Assembly: GCA_012932865.1 (NCBI GenBank)
Contig: SAXG01000003.1
Span: 434,001-498,000, forward strand
From: Amylostereum areolatum
Taxonomy: Eukaryota; Basidiomycota; Agaricomycetes; Russulales; Stereaceae
DNA: 64,000 nt
Direction: 5' to 3'
Each line of letters starts with the position of its first letter. The stretch's first letter is position 1. A program made the position numbers and the translations under genes. This document shows, one piece after another, positions 36,462 through 49,163 of this stretch. The notes below the pieces were generated by a model. The model ran no database searches. It was given only the letters and a program-made list of their open reading frames with translations, and was not told the origin of the DNA.

Positions 36462-37399
36462 TCATCTTTCGCGGGGCTCGTAGAACGTGTAATTAATCTT
36501 GCTCTCATCGATGCGAATGACATCCGAGAGGCCTTCGGGATCGGGTTCGATGATATCCTGGCCTTTGCGTCCGTCGTCTTGATCGTCTTCAAACCAGGTA
36601 GCAGGATCGTCATTATCGTCGTCGTCGTCGTCATCCTCGAGATCTGAATCCGTTGGTTTATGATTCCTGTGGAATTCGCTATTAACGCATATATCGTCCA
36701 AGGGGGGCATTATACAACGCACATGAATGCCCATAACCGCGCTTCTCGTTCTTCTCTGGTCAAACGCTCCCCTTCCATTGGCAAGCCGTGCTTGAGTCGT
36801 TTATCAAGTTGCCGCTGCTTTCGTTCCCGATCTTGAGCCTGTGCTTCTTGTTCCATCTGGATGGCCTGCTGAAGACTGATGCCTGCGACATCGCCGCTCT
36901 AGAGGAGCGTATGAGATATGTCTTCGAGGTACAAGGACAGCAGAGAGAACGTACGCCGCTTGAGTAAAGAAGCTGACGTTTAGCTTCGAGCATACGGGAT
37001 GTTACAGGTTCGGGGTCGGAGTCAACAGACATGTCATCTTCGCCACGAAGTTTGGTGTGCTTGAATGCACTCCCGAGCTGTTCGATGCCTTCGAGGTCAA
37101 GTAAACGCGATTGTATTCTCGTCTGTTCGGCCTGGAGGCGGGGTACGTAGCTGGAAGTCGAGGGTGCCCTGTCGTATGTATGTGAGATCAAAAAGATGCG
37201 CACGCAGTATGGGGGCATACGGTTGTGCAAGGATCCTGGTGTTCCTGTCGTATAGATCCCTGAGTTCCCTTATGGTCAGTTCTTCGATGGGACGAGGCTT
37301 GGGCTTGGGTGGTACCCTGAAGCCAGGCATCGCGACAGGTTTGCGACGGACCGGCGAAGTCGCTGGATGTCGAGAGGCCCGTGGCGATGTTGACTGCAT
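36462..37399 (-). CDS. Hypothetical protein, basic N-terminus, coiled coil and acidic C-terminus
   Basis: Family not recognised. The N-terminus MQSTSPRASRHPATSPVRRK is basic and Pro/Ser-rich. A conserved-looking helix follows (PIEELTIRELRDLYDRNTRI), joined over an intron (about 37221-37167) to APSTSSYVPRLQAEQTRIQS. Further on there is a Gln/Glu/Arg-rich helix and an acidic run of about ten Asp/Glu before PATWFEDDQDDG. It ends SKINYTFYEPRER. Predicted length is near 280 residues. Composition suggests a nuclear protein. Its 3' end faces the FYVE-RING gene, 155 bases away. Confidence 0.6.
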
Positions 37400-37671
37400 A
37401 TTGAAGGTTTGTTTGTATTGCGGTTTGCAGCGGTGTGAGATGTGTTTGTGGGATGCGTTGGGTTGCGATGGAATAGTGCAAGGCTACCCTTTTATAAACG
37501 CCTGCTTCGCGGCACGGGCCGAGACACGTCGGATGAACTGGCCTGAACCAGCGCCAGCCAGGTGCCCTCGTGTACCTTGTCCATCTATTGTTACAATATG
37601 CTACACACAGAATACACATACACAGCTGTTCAAACGAAGCCTACAAAAAGCAGACTCTCCATTTCCACCGA

Positions 37672-38804
37672 TTACATGAACATGTCACCCTGTGAACCGT
37701 CCGTCAGTCTCGCTCTCAAAAACTATGTTGTATGAAGATGGACTCACTGCGCCAGGAGGCATGAATTCGTCGTTGTCCGGTCCAAACATATTACCGCCCC
37801 CAGGTAACCCACCTCGAGGATTCAATCCACCTCGACCAGGAAAGGGCCCCATCCCCGGCCCTACAGGATCAAACCTCGCACCGGGAGGGGCACCCATCGA
37901 GGGCAAATATCCATCGCCGCCCCATGGCCCGCGTATGGGTCCTCCTCTTTGACCACGCTGCCCAAAGATGGGGTGATTCGGTCCTACAAGCATTCCATCT
38001 CCACCCGACCCTGGGAAGAGCGATGGAGGGGCGAACGGATTCGAGCCGAGACCGAGCGGGTCGAGATCGCGTCGACCGATCTCGAGGGGATTCTGAGGAG
38101 GAAGATGCGCAGGAAGATTGAATGGGCGATCGGGCGCAAACGGAGGTGATTCTGGTCGCGGACGTGCGGCGGGATTGTTTTCAGGGGGAGACTCCCTGCG
38201 TGCACCACTAGAATCGCCTGTATCCTCAGTATAGCCTTCCTTGTGCAGACCGGGCATGAGCTTTTGGATAATCTTTAATTTGAATTGCCCAACGAGGTCT
38301 ACAATGCGGTTGGATGATATGAAACCATGGACAAGAGGTTGGGCATCATCGGTGCTAGCATTGTAAGGGAAGAAAGACGGCGAAACGAAGTCATCCGTTG
38401 ATATATCAAGGGATGCTGCTTTATCACTCTGCATCGGACATCAGCGTATATGCTGTTATTACATGATAAAGACGGACCTCCACGGCAATAGCATTCACAA
38501 GGGTGCGACTGCCGAGCTTAACAACTTTGACGACAAACTCCAGGCTACTCTGCTCGTGGCGATATCTGAGCGTGTAGTTTCCTGGGCCATGTCGGTTCCA
38601 AGCCTCAGGGAGAACGCCGTTGAGAACTGGGTTGGCAGGGGAAGAGTCATCGACTGCGACGAGTCGGAATGCGAGAGCAATCAACACTGTGTGTAGAAGA
38701 GCGGTGATCGCATCGTGAGTGGACTCAAGGCGTTTCTTTGAAGGTGGCAAAAGAGATGGCAAAGAGGAAATAAGAGCAGAAGGATCCAGCAAGTCGGCAG
38801 TCAT
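37672..38804 (-). CDS. FUB1: Proteasome regulator Fub1/PI31
   Basis: PI31-family protein that binds the 20S proteasome and takes part in its assembly and transport. The N-terminal FP domain spans about residues 1-150 (MTADLLDPSALISSLPSLLP, LLHTVLIALAFRLV, YRHEQSSLEFVVKVVKLGSR). The C-terminal half is disordered and rich in Pro, Gly and Arg, with PLEIGRRDLDPLG, the family signature. The last exon, after an intron at about 37690-37748, gives GDMFM and stop, matching the conserved PI31 C-terminus. It is divergent from PRP5 across 163 bases. Three more proteasome genes lie 11-15 kb to the right. Confidence 0.9.
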
Positions 38805-38967
38805 CGTGGTTCAACGTCAAGGTTGATTGAGATCCTAGGACAATTTCCAGCTCCACTGACGCGCCCACTCCATTACGTAAGGCACTGGGATTGGCTGTCG
38901 CGACAACGCGCTCTTCACCCTCATACTCTCAACCACGGCTCTCCTCGTTCTCTCCTCATTCTTACAT
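38805..38967. promoter_or_regulatory. Divergent promoter of FUB1 and PRP5
   Basis: This 163-base spacer lies between two outward-read genes, so it must serve both. It contains a CCAAT-type inverse (ATTGG) near 38892 and a GACGCGCCC element near 38858. No TATA box was seen. Confidence 0.5.
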
Positions 38968-41900
38968 ATGCCACGCCGAGATAGGTCGTACTCCCCCGAA
39001 GCCTCCAACAAGAGGGTAAGGCCTTCCTCCTACCGCTCCCCTAGGTCTCCCTCGCCGACCAGGCGAACCACGCAAAGACCTAGTTCTCGACATGACAACG
39101 AAAGGGATCGCTACCGGGACCGAGACAGGGAGAGGGATAGAGACAGATTTCGAGATGATAGGAGAAGGGATCACAGAGATGACCGGAAGGATGACAGACG
39201 CGACGACCGACGGCGTTCCAGGGAAAGGCGCGACCGTGACCGGCGACCCACTCCTCCTCGCGAGTCGGCCCCGACCACACCCAAGCCATCAGAAACACCG
39301 CCTGTAGAAGACGAGAAGTTAAAGGCAAAAAGGGCGAAGCTGGAGGCATGGAAAAAGGATCGAGAAGCAAAGAAAGCCCTCGATGAGGCGAAAGTGAAAG
39401 CCATGGCGCTTGCTGGTAAAACTGCAGCAACAGGTGTGTAAGGTCGTCATTTCTGTTTATGGCTATGGGATTTCATCACTTGATCACTGCCTTTCTCAGG
39501 TGCCGCGACCACAATTGCTGCGAAACCAGCCAGTCAGCTCGACCGGGCTGCCTTTAGCGGGCTTGGACTCAAGGGTCTACCAGTCAAACCTGACATCCTG
39601 AAGACTGCCCCTGTTGCTGCCCCGTCTATGGACGACTCGGTTGAAACGAAGCGCAAACTTGAGAGGTTGGACGATATGCCTGCGATCGACATGACCATGG
39701 TCGACGGCGGACCCCATATCGGTGACCTCGAAAACGATGACGATGACGAGGAGGCCAACCGAATTGAGGCCGCAGGAAAGACAGCACAGCCAGCCGACGT
39801 TATGGAAGTAGATGAAGATGACGACGTCGACCCATTGGACGCCTTCATGTCTGGTGTGAAGGAGGAAGTCAAGAAGGTGAATGAAGAGGACTTGAAGAAG
39901 ATGGTAGGCCCTGGTCGTTTGCGTGAGCGACTCGATGACAGGATGAATGAAGACGGCGCAGATGATGCTGGGGATGGCACTGCCAACGACGAGCTGGATG
40001 CCACCGAGCTCAATCCGGAAGACATCCTTGCCCTGGCGGCGAAGAAGGCCAGGAAGAAGGATTTGGCCGCAACGGATCATTCGCGTATGAACTACGAACC
40101 CTTCCGAAAGGAGTTCTATAACCCTCCACCCGATGTTGCCGCCATGACCGACGAAGAAGCCGAACTTTTGCGTCTGGAGCTGGATAGCATCAAAATTCGC
40201 GGTGTGGACTGCCCAAGGCCGGTCACAAAATGGAGTCATTTTGGACTGCCTGCTGGTGTGTGAGTGTCGTCGCCTTACTCAGTAAAATCCACTCTAAATG
40301 TCGTTCCTTTGCAGTTTGGATGTGATTAAGCGCCTGAACTACACCGCGCCAACTTCAATCCAAGCGCAGGCAATCCCAGCTATCATGTCAGGTCGCGATG
40401 TTATTGGCGTGGCCAAGACAGGCTCTGGAAAGACGGTCGCATTCTTATTACCCGTGTTCCGCCACATCAAAGATCAACGTCCTTTGGAACAAATGGAGGG
40501 TCCTATAGGCGATCATCATGACTCCAACTCGAGAGCTAGCAGTGCAGATTCACCGCTGATTGCAAGCCGTTTTTGAAAGTTCTCAATTTGCGGGTAAGTC
40601 ACACTGTATGTTGTCTATCACTATTGGTTGACCGTATAATTTCAGGCCGTGTGCGCCTACGGAGGGTCTCCTATCAAGGACCAAATCGCCGACATGAAGA
40701 AAGGCGCCGAAATTATCGTTTGCACTCCGGGTCGCATGATAGATTTGCTCACCGCAAATTCGGGTCGTGTTACCAACCTTAAACGCGTCACGTATCTCGT
40801 CCTCGATGAGGCGGACCGTATGTTTGACATGGGTTTCGAGCCACAGGTCATGAAGATTGTCAACAATATCCGACCCGACCGACAGACGGTCCTTTTCTCT
40901 GCCACCTTCCCCAAACAAATGGATTCTTTGGCCCGGAAGATCCTGAAGAAACCCCTTGAGATCACCGTTGGAGGGCGATCTGTAGTTGCAGCCGAGATCG
41001 AGCAGCTCGTCGAGGTCAGACCGGAAGACACCAAGTTCACGCGTTTACTCGATATTCTAGGGCCAGATGTACAACGAGGATCCAGAAGCTCGTACCCTCA
41101 TCTTTGTCGATCGGCAAGAGGCCGCGGACAACCTTTTGCGCGAGCTCATGCGTCGTGGGTACCTTTGCATGTCTCTCCACGGAGGCAAGGATCAGGTCGA
41201 CCGTGACTCGACAATCGCGGACTTCAAAGCAGGCGTCGTTCCCATCGTCATCGCCACGTCAGTCGCCGCTCGCGGGTTAGACGTAAAGCAACTGAAGCTC
41301 GTGATCAACTATGATGCTCCGAATCATATGGAAGACTACGTTCATCGGGCTGGGCGCACTGGACGGGCGGGTAACAAGGGGACTTGCGTTACGTTCATTA
41401 CGCCAGACCAAGACCGGTACTCCGTAGACATCTACCGCGCGCTGAAAGCTAGTAATGCCGCTGTCCCTCAAGAATTGGAACAACTTGCAAACGGTGAGCT
41501 CATCGACCTGCCGACATAAAACTATCTGCTAATGTGCGGTTTCCTCGTCCAGGGTTCCTCGAGAAAGTCAAGACTGGCAAAGCGCATGCCGCAGGATCAG
41601 GTTTCGGCGGCAAGGGTCTTGATCGTCTCGACAAGGAGCGACGCTCGGGAGAAAGCTGAACGGAAGGCATATGGCGAACCGGAGGAAGAGAAGGCGGCCG
41701 AAGAAACGGCGGCGGCGGCCACGAAGAAGGAAACGCCCGATGACATGACGTTCGGCGGGTTCAAAGTCGAGATCAAACGCGGGCCTGCTCCTGATTCATC
41801 GAAGGGCCTGCTTGGTGTTGCTGGTGCGGCGGCGGCGGCTCGGCGCTTGGCACACGCCAAAGAAGAGGAAAAAATCCAGTCATCATTGCGTGCTGCAGAA

Positions 41901-42542
41901 GAGGCTGCTGCTCGTGCTGGCAAGGACAGTCCGGCGCATAAACAGGCGCTGAGCGTTGTAGCCAAGCTAAATGCACAGATGCGAGCATCGAAACTGGCGT
42001 TGCAGGCCCAAATACAGGCAGACGATGTGGGTCGGAAAGTTAACCCTGATTCGACGGACTTCCACGCCATTATCCCGATCAACGACTACCCGCAGAAGGC
42101 GAGATGGAGAGTTACGAATAAGGAGACGATGGTGCAGGTGAGTGGACTGTACGATCATGCACGTAATCACCACACGCTAACCAACTCGCTTTACGATAGC
42201 TCATTGATATGACTGGCGCATCGGTGACAAACAAGGGTATGTCTCTCTCGAAATACAAGAAAGTTCGATCGTTCATCCCCTGCATCATAGGTATCTACTA
42301 TGACTCTGGGAAGGAGCCGCCGGCAGATGCCCCCCCCAAATTGCATCTTCTCATCGAGTCCAATGAGGAGTGGAGGGTAAGTGTTTTGCGTTCAACCTTC
42401 CGGAATGTATCGACTAAAACGATTGCAGGTCGAGCACGCCGTGCGAGAAATCAAACGACTGCTCATCGAAGCGTCAGCAGCAGCCCTGCAGGCAGAAATG
42501 CGGAATCCAACAGCAACACAGGGTCGGTACAGTGTTGTGTAG
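38968..42542 (+). CDS. PRP5: Prp5/DDX46 DEAD-box pre-mRNA splicing helicase (frame broken at three sites)
   Basis: ATPase that remodels U2 snRNP during pre-spliceosome formation. The N-terminus is rich in Arg/Asp/Ser; [10 protein letters not shown] is the Prp5 signature. Helicase motifs: SIQAQAIP (Q), AKTGSGKT (I), PTREL (Ia), TPGR, DEAD, SAT, VARG-type [10 protein letters not shown], and HRAGRTGR (VI). A C-terminal extension with coiled coil and KH-like segment ends GRYSVV. Three single-base insertions (near 40508, 40554-40557 and 41063) disrupt the frame within 560 bases, around motif Ia and before motif IV. Without them every conserved block is continuous. Since Prp5 is normally essential, consensus error is more likely than loss, but a damaged allele is possible. 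Confidence 0.9.
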
Positions 42543-43523
42543 GTTGTAGGAGTAGAGAGATGCATATGTTTGCACAAACCCCCAGGGTTGAGAGGATGGA
42601 TACGGCGCGATTCGATTGTCCGCTGTGCGTTTATCCTTGATATCAATCTTGGTGAGCAGTGCTGTTATGACGGATGTCCGCGTCTATCATTGACATTCTG
42701 TACGTATACGTGCACGTACTTACTACCACTGTACTACGCGCACTTCCCTCACGGATGCTTTATTATATCCCAAGAAAACCAGGCCATCGTCAGCGTGGGT
42801 TAGTTGTTAGAGCTATGGACAGCATTCAGTCGTGACGAGCTTGCCTACTAAGACGACTGGGGCAAGTGACTTCAGTGATTCCGGCGGCACACACTTCAAC
42901 AGATCTTCGCAGATTGGGTGCCCTCGGGGTTAGGCGGTAACCCAGGTCCTGTACCTGAATATATTAATGTACGTAATAGTAGATCCTCAGATTTTCCCTC
43001 AGCGCTCAAGCGCTCAATCTCCTGGAACTTCTTCCAACGGTAAGTACTTAAAGGAAAACCTACATAGTAGACTGGGTCAGCAAGAGGGATGGTTTGAGGC
43101 AGTCATACGGCAGTCGATCTGCAACACGTTATGTTCTGTACGTCTTAGGATGTTAGTGTTCGCATCACTTTCCAGTCTTGGCACTATCCGTACTCACTCT
43201 ATCACTTACAATGCTTATCCGATGGGCGACTCATGTACCAAGTATGAAGCCTGCAGTAAGGGAATGGACGCCAGTCCACGCCCGTGTTCACGCGTTCACG
43301 AGGACTAGACATATTCAATGCGGCGAAGGACTAGCTGTGGGTAGTGCTCGGATAGGGTGTGATGCTGGATCTACAGTTGATCTATACAGCACCCGTGGCA
43401 AAGGCGTCCGGAATACAACGACCGGTGTGACCTCGAGAACCTCTCGTCAGCCTCGCACCTATAAGTACCCACTTCCGCCCGTATGTCAGGTCCTGTCCCC
43501 CCTCTTTCTGTAAAGTTGCGGCC
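42543..43523. other. Long intergenic interval, no supported gene
   Basis: This 981-base gap separates PRP5 from the DHA1 transporter. Its right part is the transporter promoter. I looked for tRNA-like A/B boxes, repeats and spliced frames and found none that stand up. Confidence 0.5.
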
Positions 43524-45691
43524 ATGGCGTCCTCTCGACCCCAGACGGCTACGTCCTCTGTCACTTCCAGGACCATCGAGGACACATCTCCAGCTGCCCC
43601 GACTCATGATGAGAAAAGCCTCAAGAAAATCCCAACCAACGGAGAGGGCCCCTCTGCTATTCCTGCAGACGTGAAGGAAGAGGCGTACGAAAACGCCTGA
43701 GGAGGATTGGGCACACGATCCCCTCAACCCCCGCAACTGGTCTTTTCGCAAGAAATGGGTCGCTGTGTCGATCGTTAGCACGCTTCCCTTCTCATTTGTT
43801 CACAGCCTCATGTCTTTCCATCCAGCTCTCGTTATACACGTTCGTCACCCCCTTGGGTAGTTCTATGATGGCCCCCGCTCTTCCGTTCATCGCACTGGAG
43901 TTCGGTATAACCGATGAGACCGTCGTCGCTCTCACTCTCTCCATATTTCTGGTTTCTTTCGCCCTCGCCCCGCTGATATATGCCCCCCTCTCGGAAATGT
44001 ACGGTCGTCGATGGGTAAGCACCATATCGGGTTTCTCCCACATCATGTCTGTCTTACCTTGCCCAAAAGCTATTGCACATAAGTAACGTGCTTTTCCTGG
44101 CCTTCAACTTTGGTTGTGCGTACTCCACATCCACCTGGCGCATTGATTGGCTTCCGTTTTCTCTGTAAGCACTCTCATATCCTATCCGCTAGTAGCCCGC
44201 TTACGTCTAGTAGCTGGGTGGGCGGGTGCCGCTCCCATTGCCATCGGCGGTGGTGTCATTGGCGATCTTTTTTCAGAACACGACAGGGCGGGAGCTATGG
44301 CGATCTATAGTCTTGGTCCGCTTATTGGTATGTCCAGTGCTCTGTGTTCGATCAGACATGCTCACTGTTGCATAGGCCCTGCCGTCGGACCCGTTATGGG
44401 TGGTTTCATCGCCGAGACTGTCGGATGGAAATACGTTTTCGTCCTCATCTCCAGTCTCGCTGGTGTCGCAGGAATAATCGGCGTTCCTTTCCTGCGCGAG
44501 ACGTATTCACCGGTCATTCGTCTTCACTTGGCCAAAAAGATGGACCCCGAAGAGGCAATGCGACGACACCCTCACCTGGAGCTTGCGCATGGCAAGGGTA
44601 GCACTATGCATTTACTCTGGATCAACATCAGCAGGCCGTTCGTCCTGCTGACGCGCAGCCTCATATGCTTTGTTCTCAGTCTCTACATGGCTCTGTGAGT
44701 GATCCTTTTATTATCCTACCTTCGTAAATTCTGATAGCGATTCTACAGGTTGTATGGTACGTATACGCCCGACCCCTTGCCGACTTGTCATTTATCTTCT
44801 ATATGACCAGGGATCTACTACTTGATGTTCGCTACATTCCCGGGTACGTCGCGGTATCTTTTAATCTTACACGACCATCGCTCATTCCGTATAGACCTTT
44901 TCAATTCCGTCTACGGATTCAGCGCGGGCGTGTCAGGTCTTGCCTATCTCGGCCTGGGCTTCGGTTTCCTGTTGGCGACGGTCCTCGGTGGTCACTTCGG
45001 CAATGTTGTCTACCACACGGTTCGTCTATTCATTCACCACGCCAATCTCCCTCAAGGTTTGATATTCCATACTTTCTTTAGCTCAGCGAAAAGAACGGCG
45101 GCAAGGGAAAGCCAGAAATGAGATTGCCCGCCTTGATCTTTGGCTCACTCTTTGTGCCAGTAGGGCTCTTGTAAGTCCTGCCTTTTCATTTCGCTTGTCC
45201 TTGTGACGCTGACCGCCACATTCAAAGCTGGTATGGATGGTCGGCGCAAGCTGCTGTCCACTGGATCATGCCTATCATCGGAACAGGCATTTTCGGCTTT
45301 GGAATGATGGCTTGCTAGTGAGTACTTAGTTTCCTCGCCTCGACTATTAGGACACAGGATGCTACTCACCGACTTCCTTCATCTTAGTCTTCCCATTCAG
45401 CTCTACCTAGTGGACTCGTTTACTTACGCTGCATCCGCATTGTCAGCTGCTGCTGTAGGTTTTCCCGAGTCGTCGCCTTCTATATTGAATTTAACGCCCT
45501 GTGACCAGGTCTTCCGCTCCTTGCTCGGGTTCGCATTTCCCCTATTCGCCTCACAGATGTACGAGGCTATGGGCTTGGGCGGCGGGAACTCTTTCCTGGC
45601 CGGTCTCGCCATTGTGATCGGCATCCCATTCCCTGTGTGGATGTGGTTCTATGGAGAGAAACTCCGCCTGAAGAGCTCTCTCACGAGGTAG
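43524..45691 (+). CDS. DHA1-type MFS multidrug/solute transporter (frame broken at two sites)
   Basis: Drug:H+ antiporter-1 family member with 12 helices. The tail before helix 1 has the family box DPLNPRNWS. Helix 1-2 reads LYTFVTPLGSSMMAPALPFI; loop 2-3 has PLSEMYGRRW; helix 4 contains LIGFRFLSGWAGAAPIAIGG; helix 5 has GPAVGPVMGGFIAETVGWK, the antiporter motif C type block; helix 7-8 and the end (GFAFPLFASQMYEAMGLGGG) also match. The codons for helix 7 include an 8-base micro-exon (44749-44756). One extra base near 43695-43697 and one near 44142 break the frame. Either they are errors or the gene is decaying. The substrate is unknown. Confidence 0.85.
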
Positions 45692-45970
45692 TACATTTTC
45701 GAGATGATTTAATTGACGCTACTTTACACCTATACCATACCATCTGCTTTGGGATCAACCCTCGCAATTTTCTCGCTCTATAGTGACGGAATTGACGACA
45801 TACAGTATTGTGATGCGTACGCACTGATCCACATAGACTCTCACGATATTACATATTGAAGTCAGTCTACTTGCCATTTGCCGCTTGAGAGTAACTTTCA
45901 AAGGCTTGCAAGCTACACGACCGGAACAGAGAATCCGCGCCCGAGATGAGGAAAAAGGAAGTCCGGACTA

Positions 45971-48948
45971 CTATCGCACAAGACGACTGTCTTTGAGGGG
46001 AGGTGCTCTGCTCAGCGGCAGTTCCAGAAGTTTGGCCATCCCGGCGAGATCCTTTTGAATCCTCTGCAGCTTTGTCCGCCTGTGGACATAAAAGTTAGTG
46101 AATGGAGATGATCGCCGGCGTCGAAAGTGACGTGCTCTTTGGTAAACTGCTGCCCAAATTCGAAGGCTTGCGATGCGCCCAGTCCATGATTTACGTTATG
46201 TCCGTGTGTGCCAACAGCCTGCTTATCCTTCAGCGCCTTTAAGTGCGGTGATAGTCGCGCGTATTCGTGTTGGAGCTGTGAAAATGTGTCAACACGTGAG
46301 TAGGGTCGTGTGGTCCAGATAGTCAAGTGAACAAACCATCTGTAAGCGCGCACGAAGCGACGCCGCGTCCTGACGGCTGGAACCCAAAACTTCGTTTTCC
46401 ATCCGCTTGAGCTCTTCGAACCACTTCTTCTCATGGTCACTGAGTTCCGGGTTTGCGCGCTTCATCAAAGCTTGCAGCACCCGGTCAAATCGTCCTAGGA
46501 GAGCGTCCTGCGATGACCGCAACGTCCGCATGCGCTCTTCCGTAGCTTTCTGGCGAGGACCTTTGAGCCCCTCTATGGCAGCGCGCATCTCTTGAAGCTT
46601 GCTCTGTTGGCGAACATATTCGCGTCTCTGTAGATCGACACGGCTAGTGAACATCTTTGTAGGCAAAAAGGACGTCCCGAATCTGTATGGTGAAGCGGTC
46701 GACGGTCTTGCCTAGGTAGCGGAGTGTGTCGGGTGTGACGCGAAGTTCTCGGGTACGCTGAGAGTCGGGGAGTGCGAGGTGAAGACTTGCTGGGAGACCA
46801 TCTGTGCGAGACAACGCGGCCGGAACTTCAAAGGGTTTGCTGCTGAGAAGGGATGTGTAGGCCGATGGTCCTGGTATCGGAACCAGATACTGTTCGGGGC
46901 CTGTCTTTTCTTCGGACGCGCCGACACGCCCAGTGGACGTAGGTTCAGGTTCGTCCAGTCGCATGTTGAGAGTGAAAGACACCACACGCATGGCTGATGT
47001 CAAGATAAAGATGCTATAGCTCAGATATACGTCGTTAGGAATGGCGACCGAGATCACCGGGTTTGATGCTCTGAGGAAAGTCAGTCACATCGCAGAAGCG
47101 CAGAGGGTGGACTCGCCTTCTTTCAATAGAAAATGTCGTTACGATTGGTCTCACATCAGCAGGTCCTGGTTGAACGAGGTTTTCTAAGAGTGCTTCACCC
47201 GAACCATCGTCTACTCGCAGTGCATGGCTGAGACTGCTAAGTATCCTTTCTAGATGTATGACGTGAACACCAAAGGCGTGGTAGACGTAGACAGTGTCGT
47301 CATGTATGGGGTCTGGGTGAAAAACGGGATGGTTGCCTTGTAGGAGATCCAGTATCGGTGGTTCCGTGGTAGAAAGTGTCGATATAAGCCCAAGGTCGAC
47401 AGTTTCATAAACAGCAAGCATCGGAAGGTCGTCGGCACCCTATACAAGATATCATGGAATGAGTTTAGGTATATGGCGGGGAAGAGTTCTATCACCTGTC
47501 GAGTTTCCCATCGGGCCTCAACTTTCTCTACGTCGAGACATACATCGACTCTCCCGTCTTGCGTTGCAATGAGGACGATGCCTAGCCGTTCAGTCTCTCC
47601 GTCCCCATCTTCATCGCGATCTACATCATTACCGAAGGCAAGATACACGATGTCTGTCGCATCACCGCCTTCGCTACCCACTAACGAGCGGGGCGAGGGT
47701 TGGAGGAGAAACGGGCCCTGGCGCATAGGCCGGCCCTTGAGGGTATTGGGGGGATGTACCAAGACAGAGCGCGATGACGCTGGAAAGACGGTACCGGGAG
47801 GAAGCTGCTTCAAAAGCGCGTTGATGTACTTGCGCTGGTAATCGTACGTTGTTGAAAGAGCCTTGGCGACCACAGATGGGTCATTTGCCAGATATTCTTG
47901 TTTGGCCGCCACAAAACACTCCAGTGCGTGGATATATGACGAGGGAATTGAGCTAAAATAGTGTCAGTAGTCGGCGAGCACGATAAGATGTGGGCCTACG
48001 CGTTCTTGGGCATGTATGGGCAGACTGAATAGACGTCGCCGCTCTTCATCACTGCGTATATCGTTAGGGGGCCCCAGTCGGCCCTACCCTTGCCCAGAGT
48101 GAACGAGGCCACCTCCTGTTCGGCAGCGTCGAATGCGTTGAACGTCTTCGACGTTCTTCGCTCGGAAGTGAATGAGATGATCTGTGTAGGTTCCTCCGTG
48201 TCTACGGAAATGTCATATTCGCTAACACACAGAGCAAGTCAAGTGAAGCGCGCTTCATGTTGAGGACTATGCATACCGTAGTTTTCCATCCACTGTCATG
48301 ACCATTAATGTCGAGCCTGCCTCACCCCACGGATGCCATTGCACCTTCGCTACAGGAGGGGCGACAGGCGAGCCGTGATAGAACTGGCCCACTTGGATCG
48401 ATCTAATGCCTCGTTTGTGAGTAATCGGCGAAGATAGTAGTACAAGTGCATACTTGCAGTCGATCGTGGGAGGGACAAGCCTCATATACCCTGGACGTGG
48501 AAGAACGACGACCGCGACTTGAAACGCGCCAGCTGCAACCAGTAGCTTGCCACTGGGGTTCAACGCGAGTTGACGGATCTCGAATTGAATATTTGGTGTA
48601 TGAAGGACCTATAGAACGCGTCAACCCGTAACGATCATCTCGGTCCATGAAACCAGCTCGCACCTTGTAGGCTTTCCGGGTACTGCTGCTCAGCTTGGTG
48701 TCTTTCAGCGCCGTGACGCGTATCTCTTTCCCAACCGCGACAATCAGCTCCGTATCCTTAATAACCATTGTCTGTCGTCTTCCAGATGGTGAAGGACTGT
48801 CATCCTCGGGATTCAGGTTGGTGAAGTTTGGCAGAGTGCTCGCGGACAGTTCGAGGGACGCTTCATCTTTCGATGCTTTGGGATCCGTGGGGCGGGCAAA
48901 TATAGGATGCCCTTTGAGAGTGGCGCTCCAGTCATCTTGGCTTTCCAT
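45971..48948 (-). CDS. NUP82: Nucleoporin Nup82/Nup88
   Basis: Cytoplasmic-face nuclear pore protein that joins Nsp1 and Nup159 in an mRNA export module. The N-terminal part (about residues 1-520) has beta-propeller character, with FEIRQLALNPSGKLLVAAGA, VAKVQWHPWGEAGSTLMVMT, RADWGPLTIYAVMKSGDVYS and DIVYLAFGND. The C-terminal 200 residues are coiled coil (REYVRQQSKLQEMRAAIEGL, DHEKKWFEELKRMENEV, KLQRIQKDLAGMAKLLELPL). About ten short introns interrupt it. The start MESQDDWSATLKGHPIFA fits, because RADI-type sequence just upstream is closed. It is divergent from PRE10 across 215 bases. The NSP1 gene lies about 10 kb to the right. Confidence 0.85.
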
Positions 48949-49163
48949 CCCAGTTGCGATTAAAGGTCGATCTGAGGGCGCGTAGGGCTGTTACGCGTTG
49001 AAGTTGGTTCCAGGACCTAGCTATAACATGGAAGCTCCAAGACGCGCCCACTGCCTCAATTCGGGAATCTTCTCACGGGTTACGCGCGTACGCGTCCAAC
49101 TTCCAAGCTTGCGCGTTCTCCTTCGTTTACCTCTACATCCTTGCCTGTTTGCATTGGCCCATC
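48949..49163. promoter_or_regulatory. Divergent promoter of NUP82 and PRE10 with two ACGCGT boxes
   Basis: This 215-base spacer contains TTACGCGTTGAAGTTGG (about 48991) and, inverted in part, TACGCGTCCAACTTCC (about 49090). Together they form an imperfect inverted repeat around ACGCGT plus a CAACTT-like half. ACGCGT is the MluI cell-cycle box in yeast; a role here is inference. Confidence 0.5.

Noticed and set aside
42967..43308. 113-codon open frame in the PRP5 to DHA1 spacer
   Set aside because: No domain, no splice structure, no conserved block.
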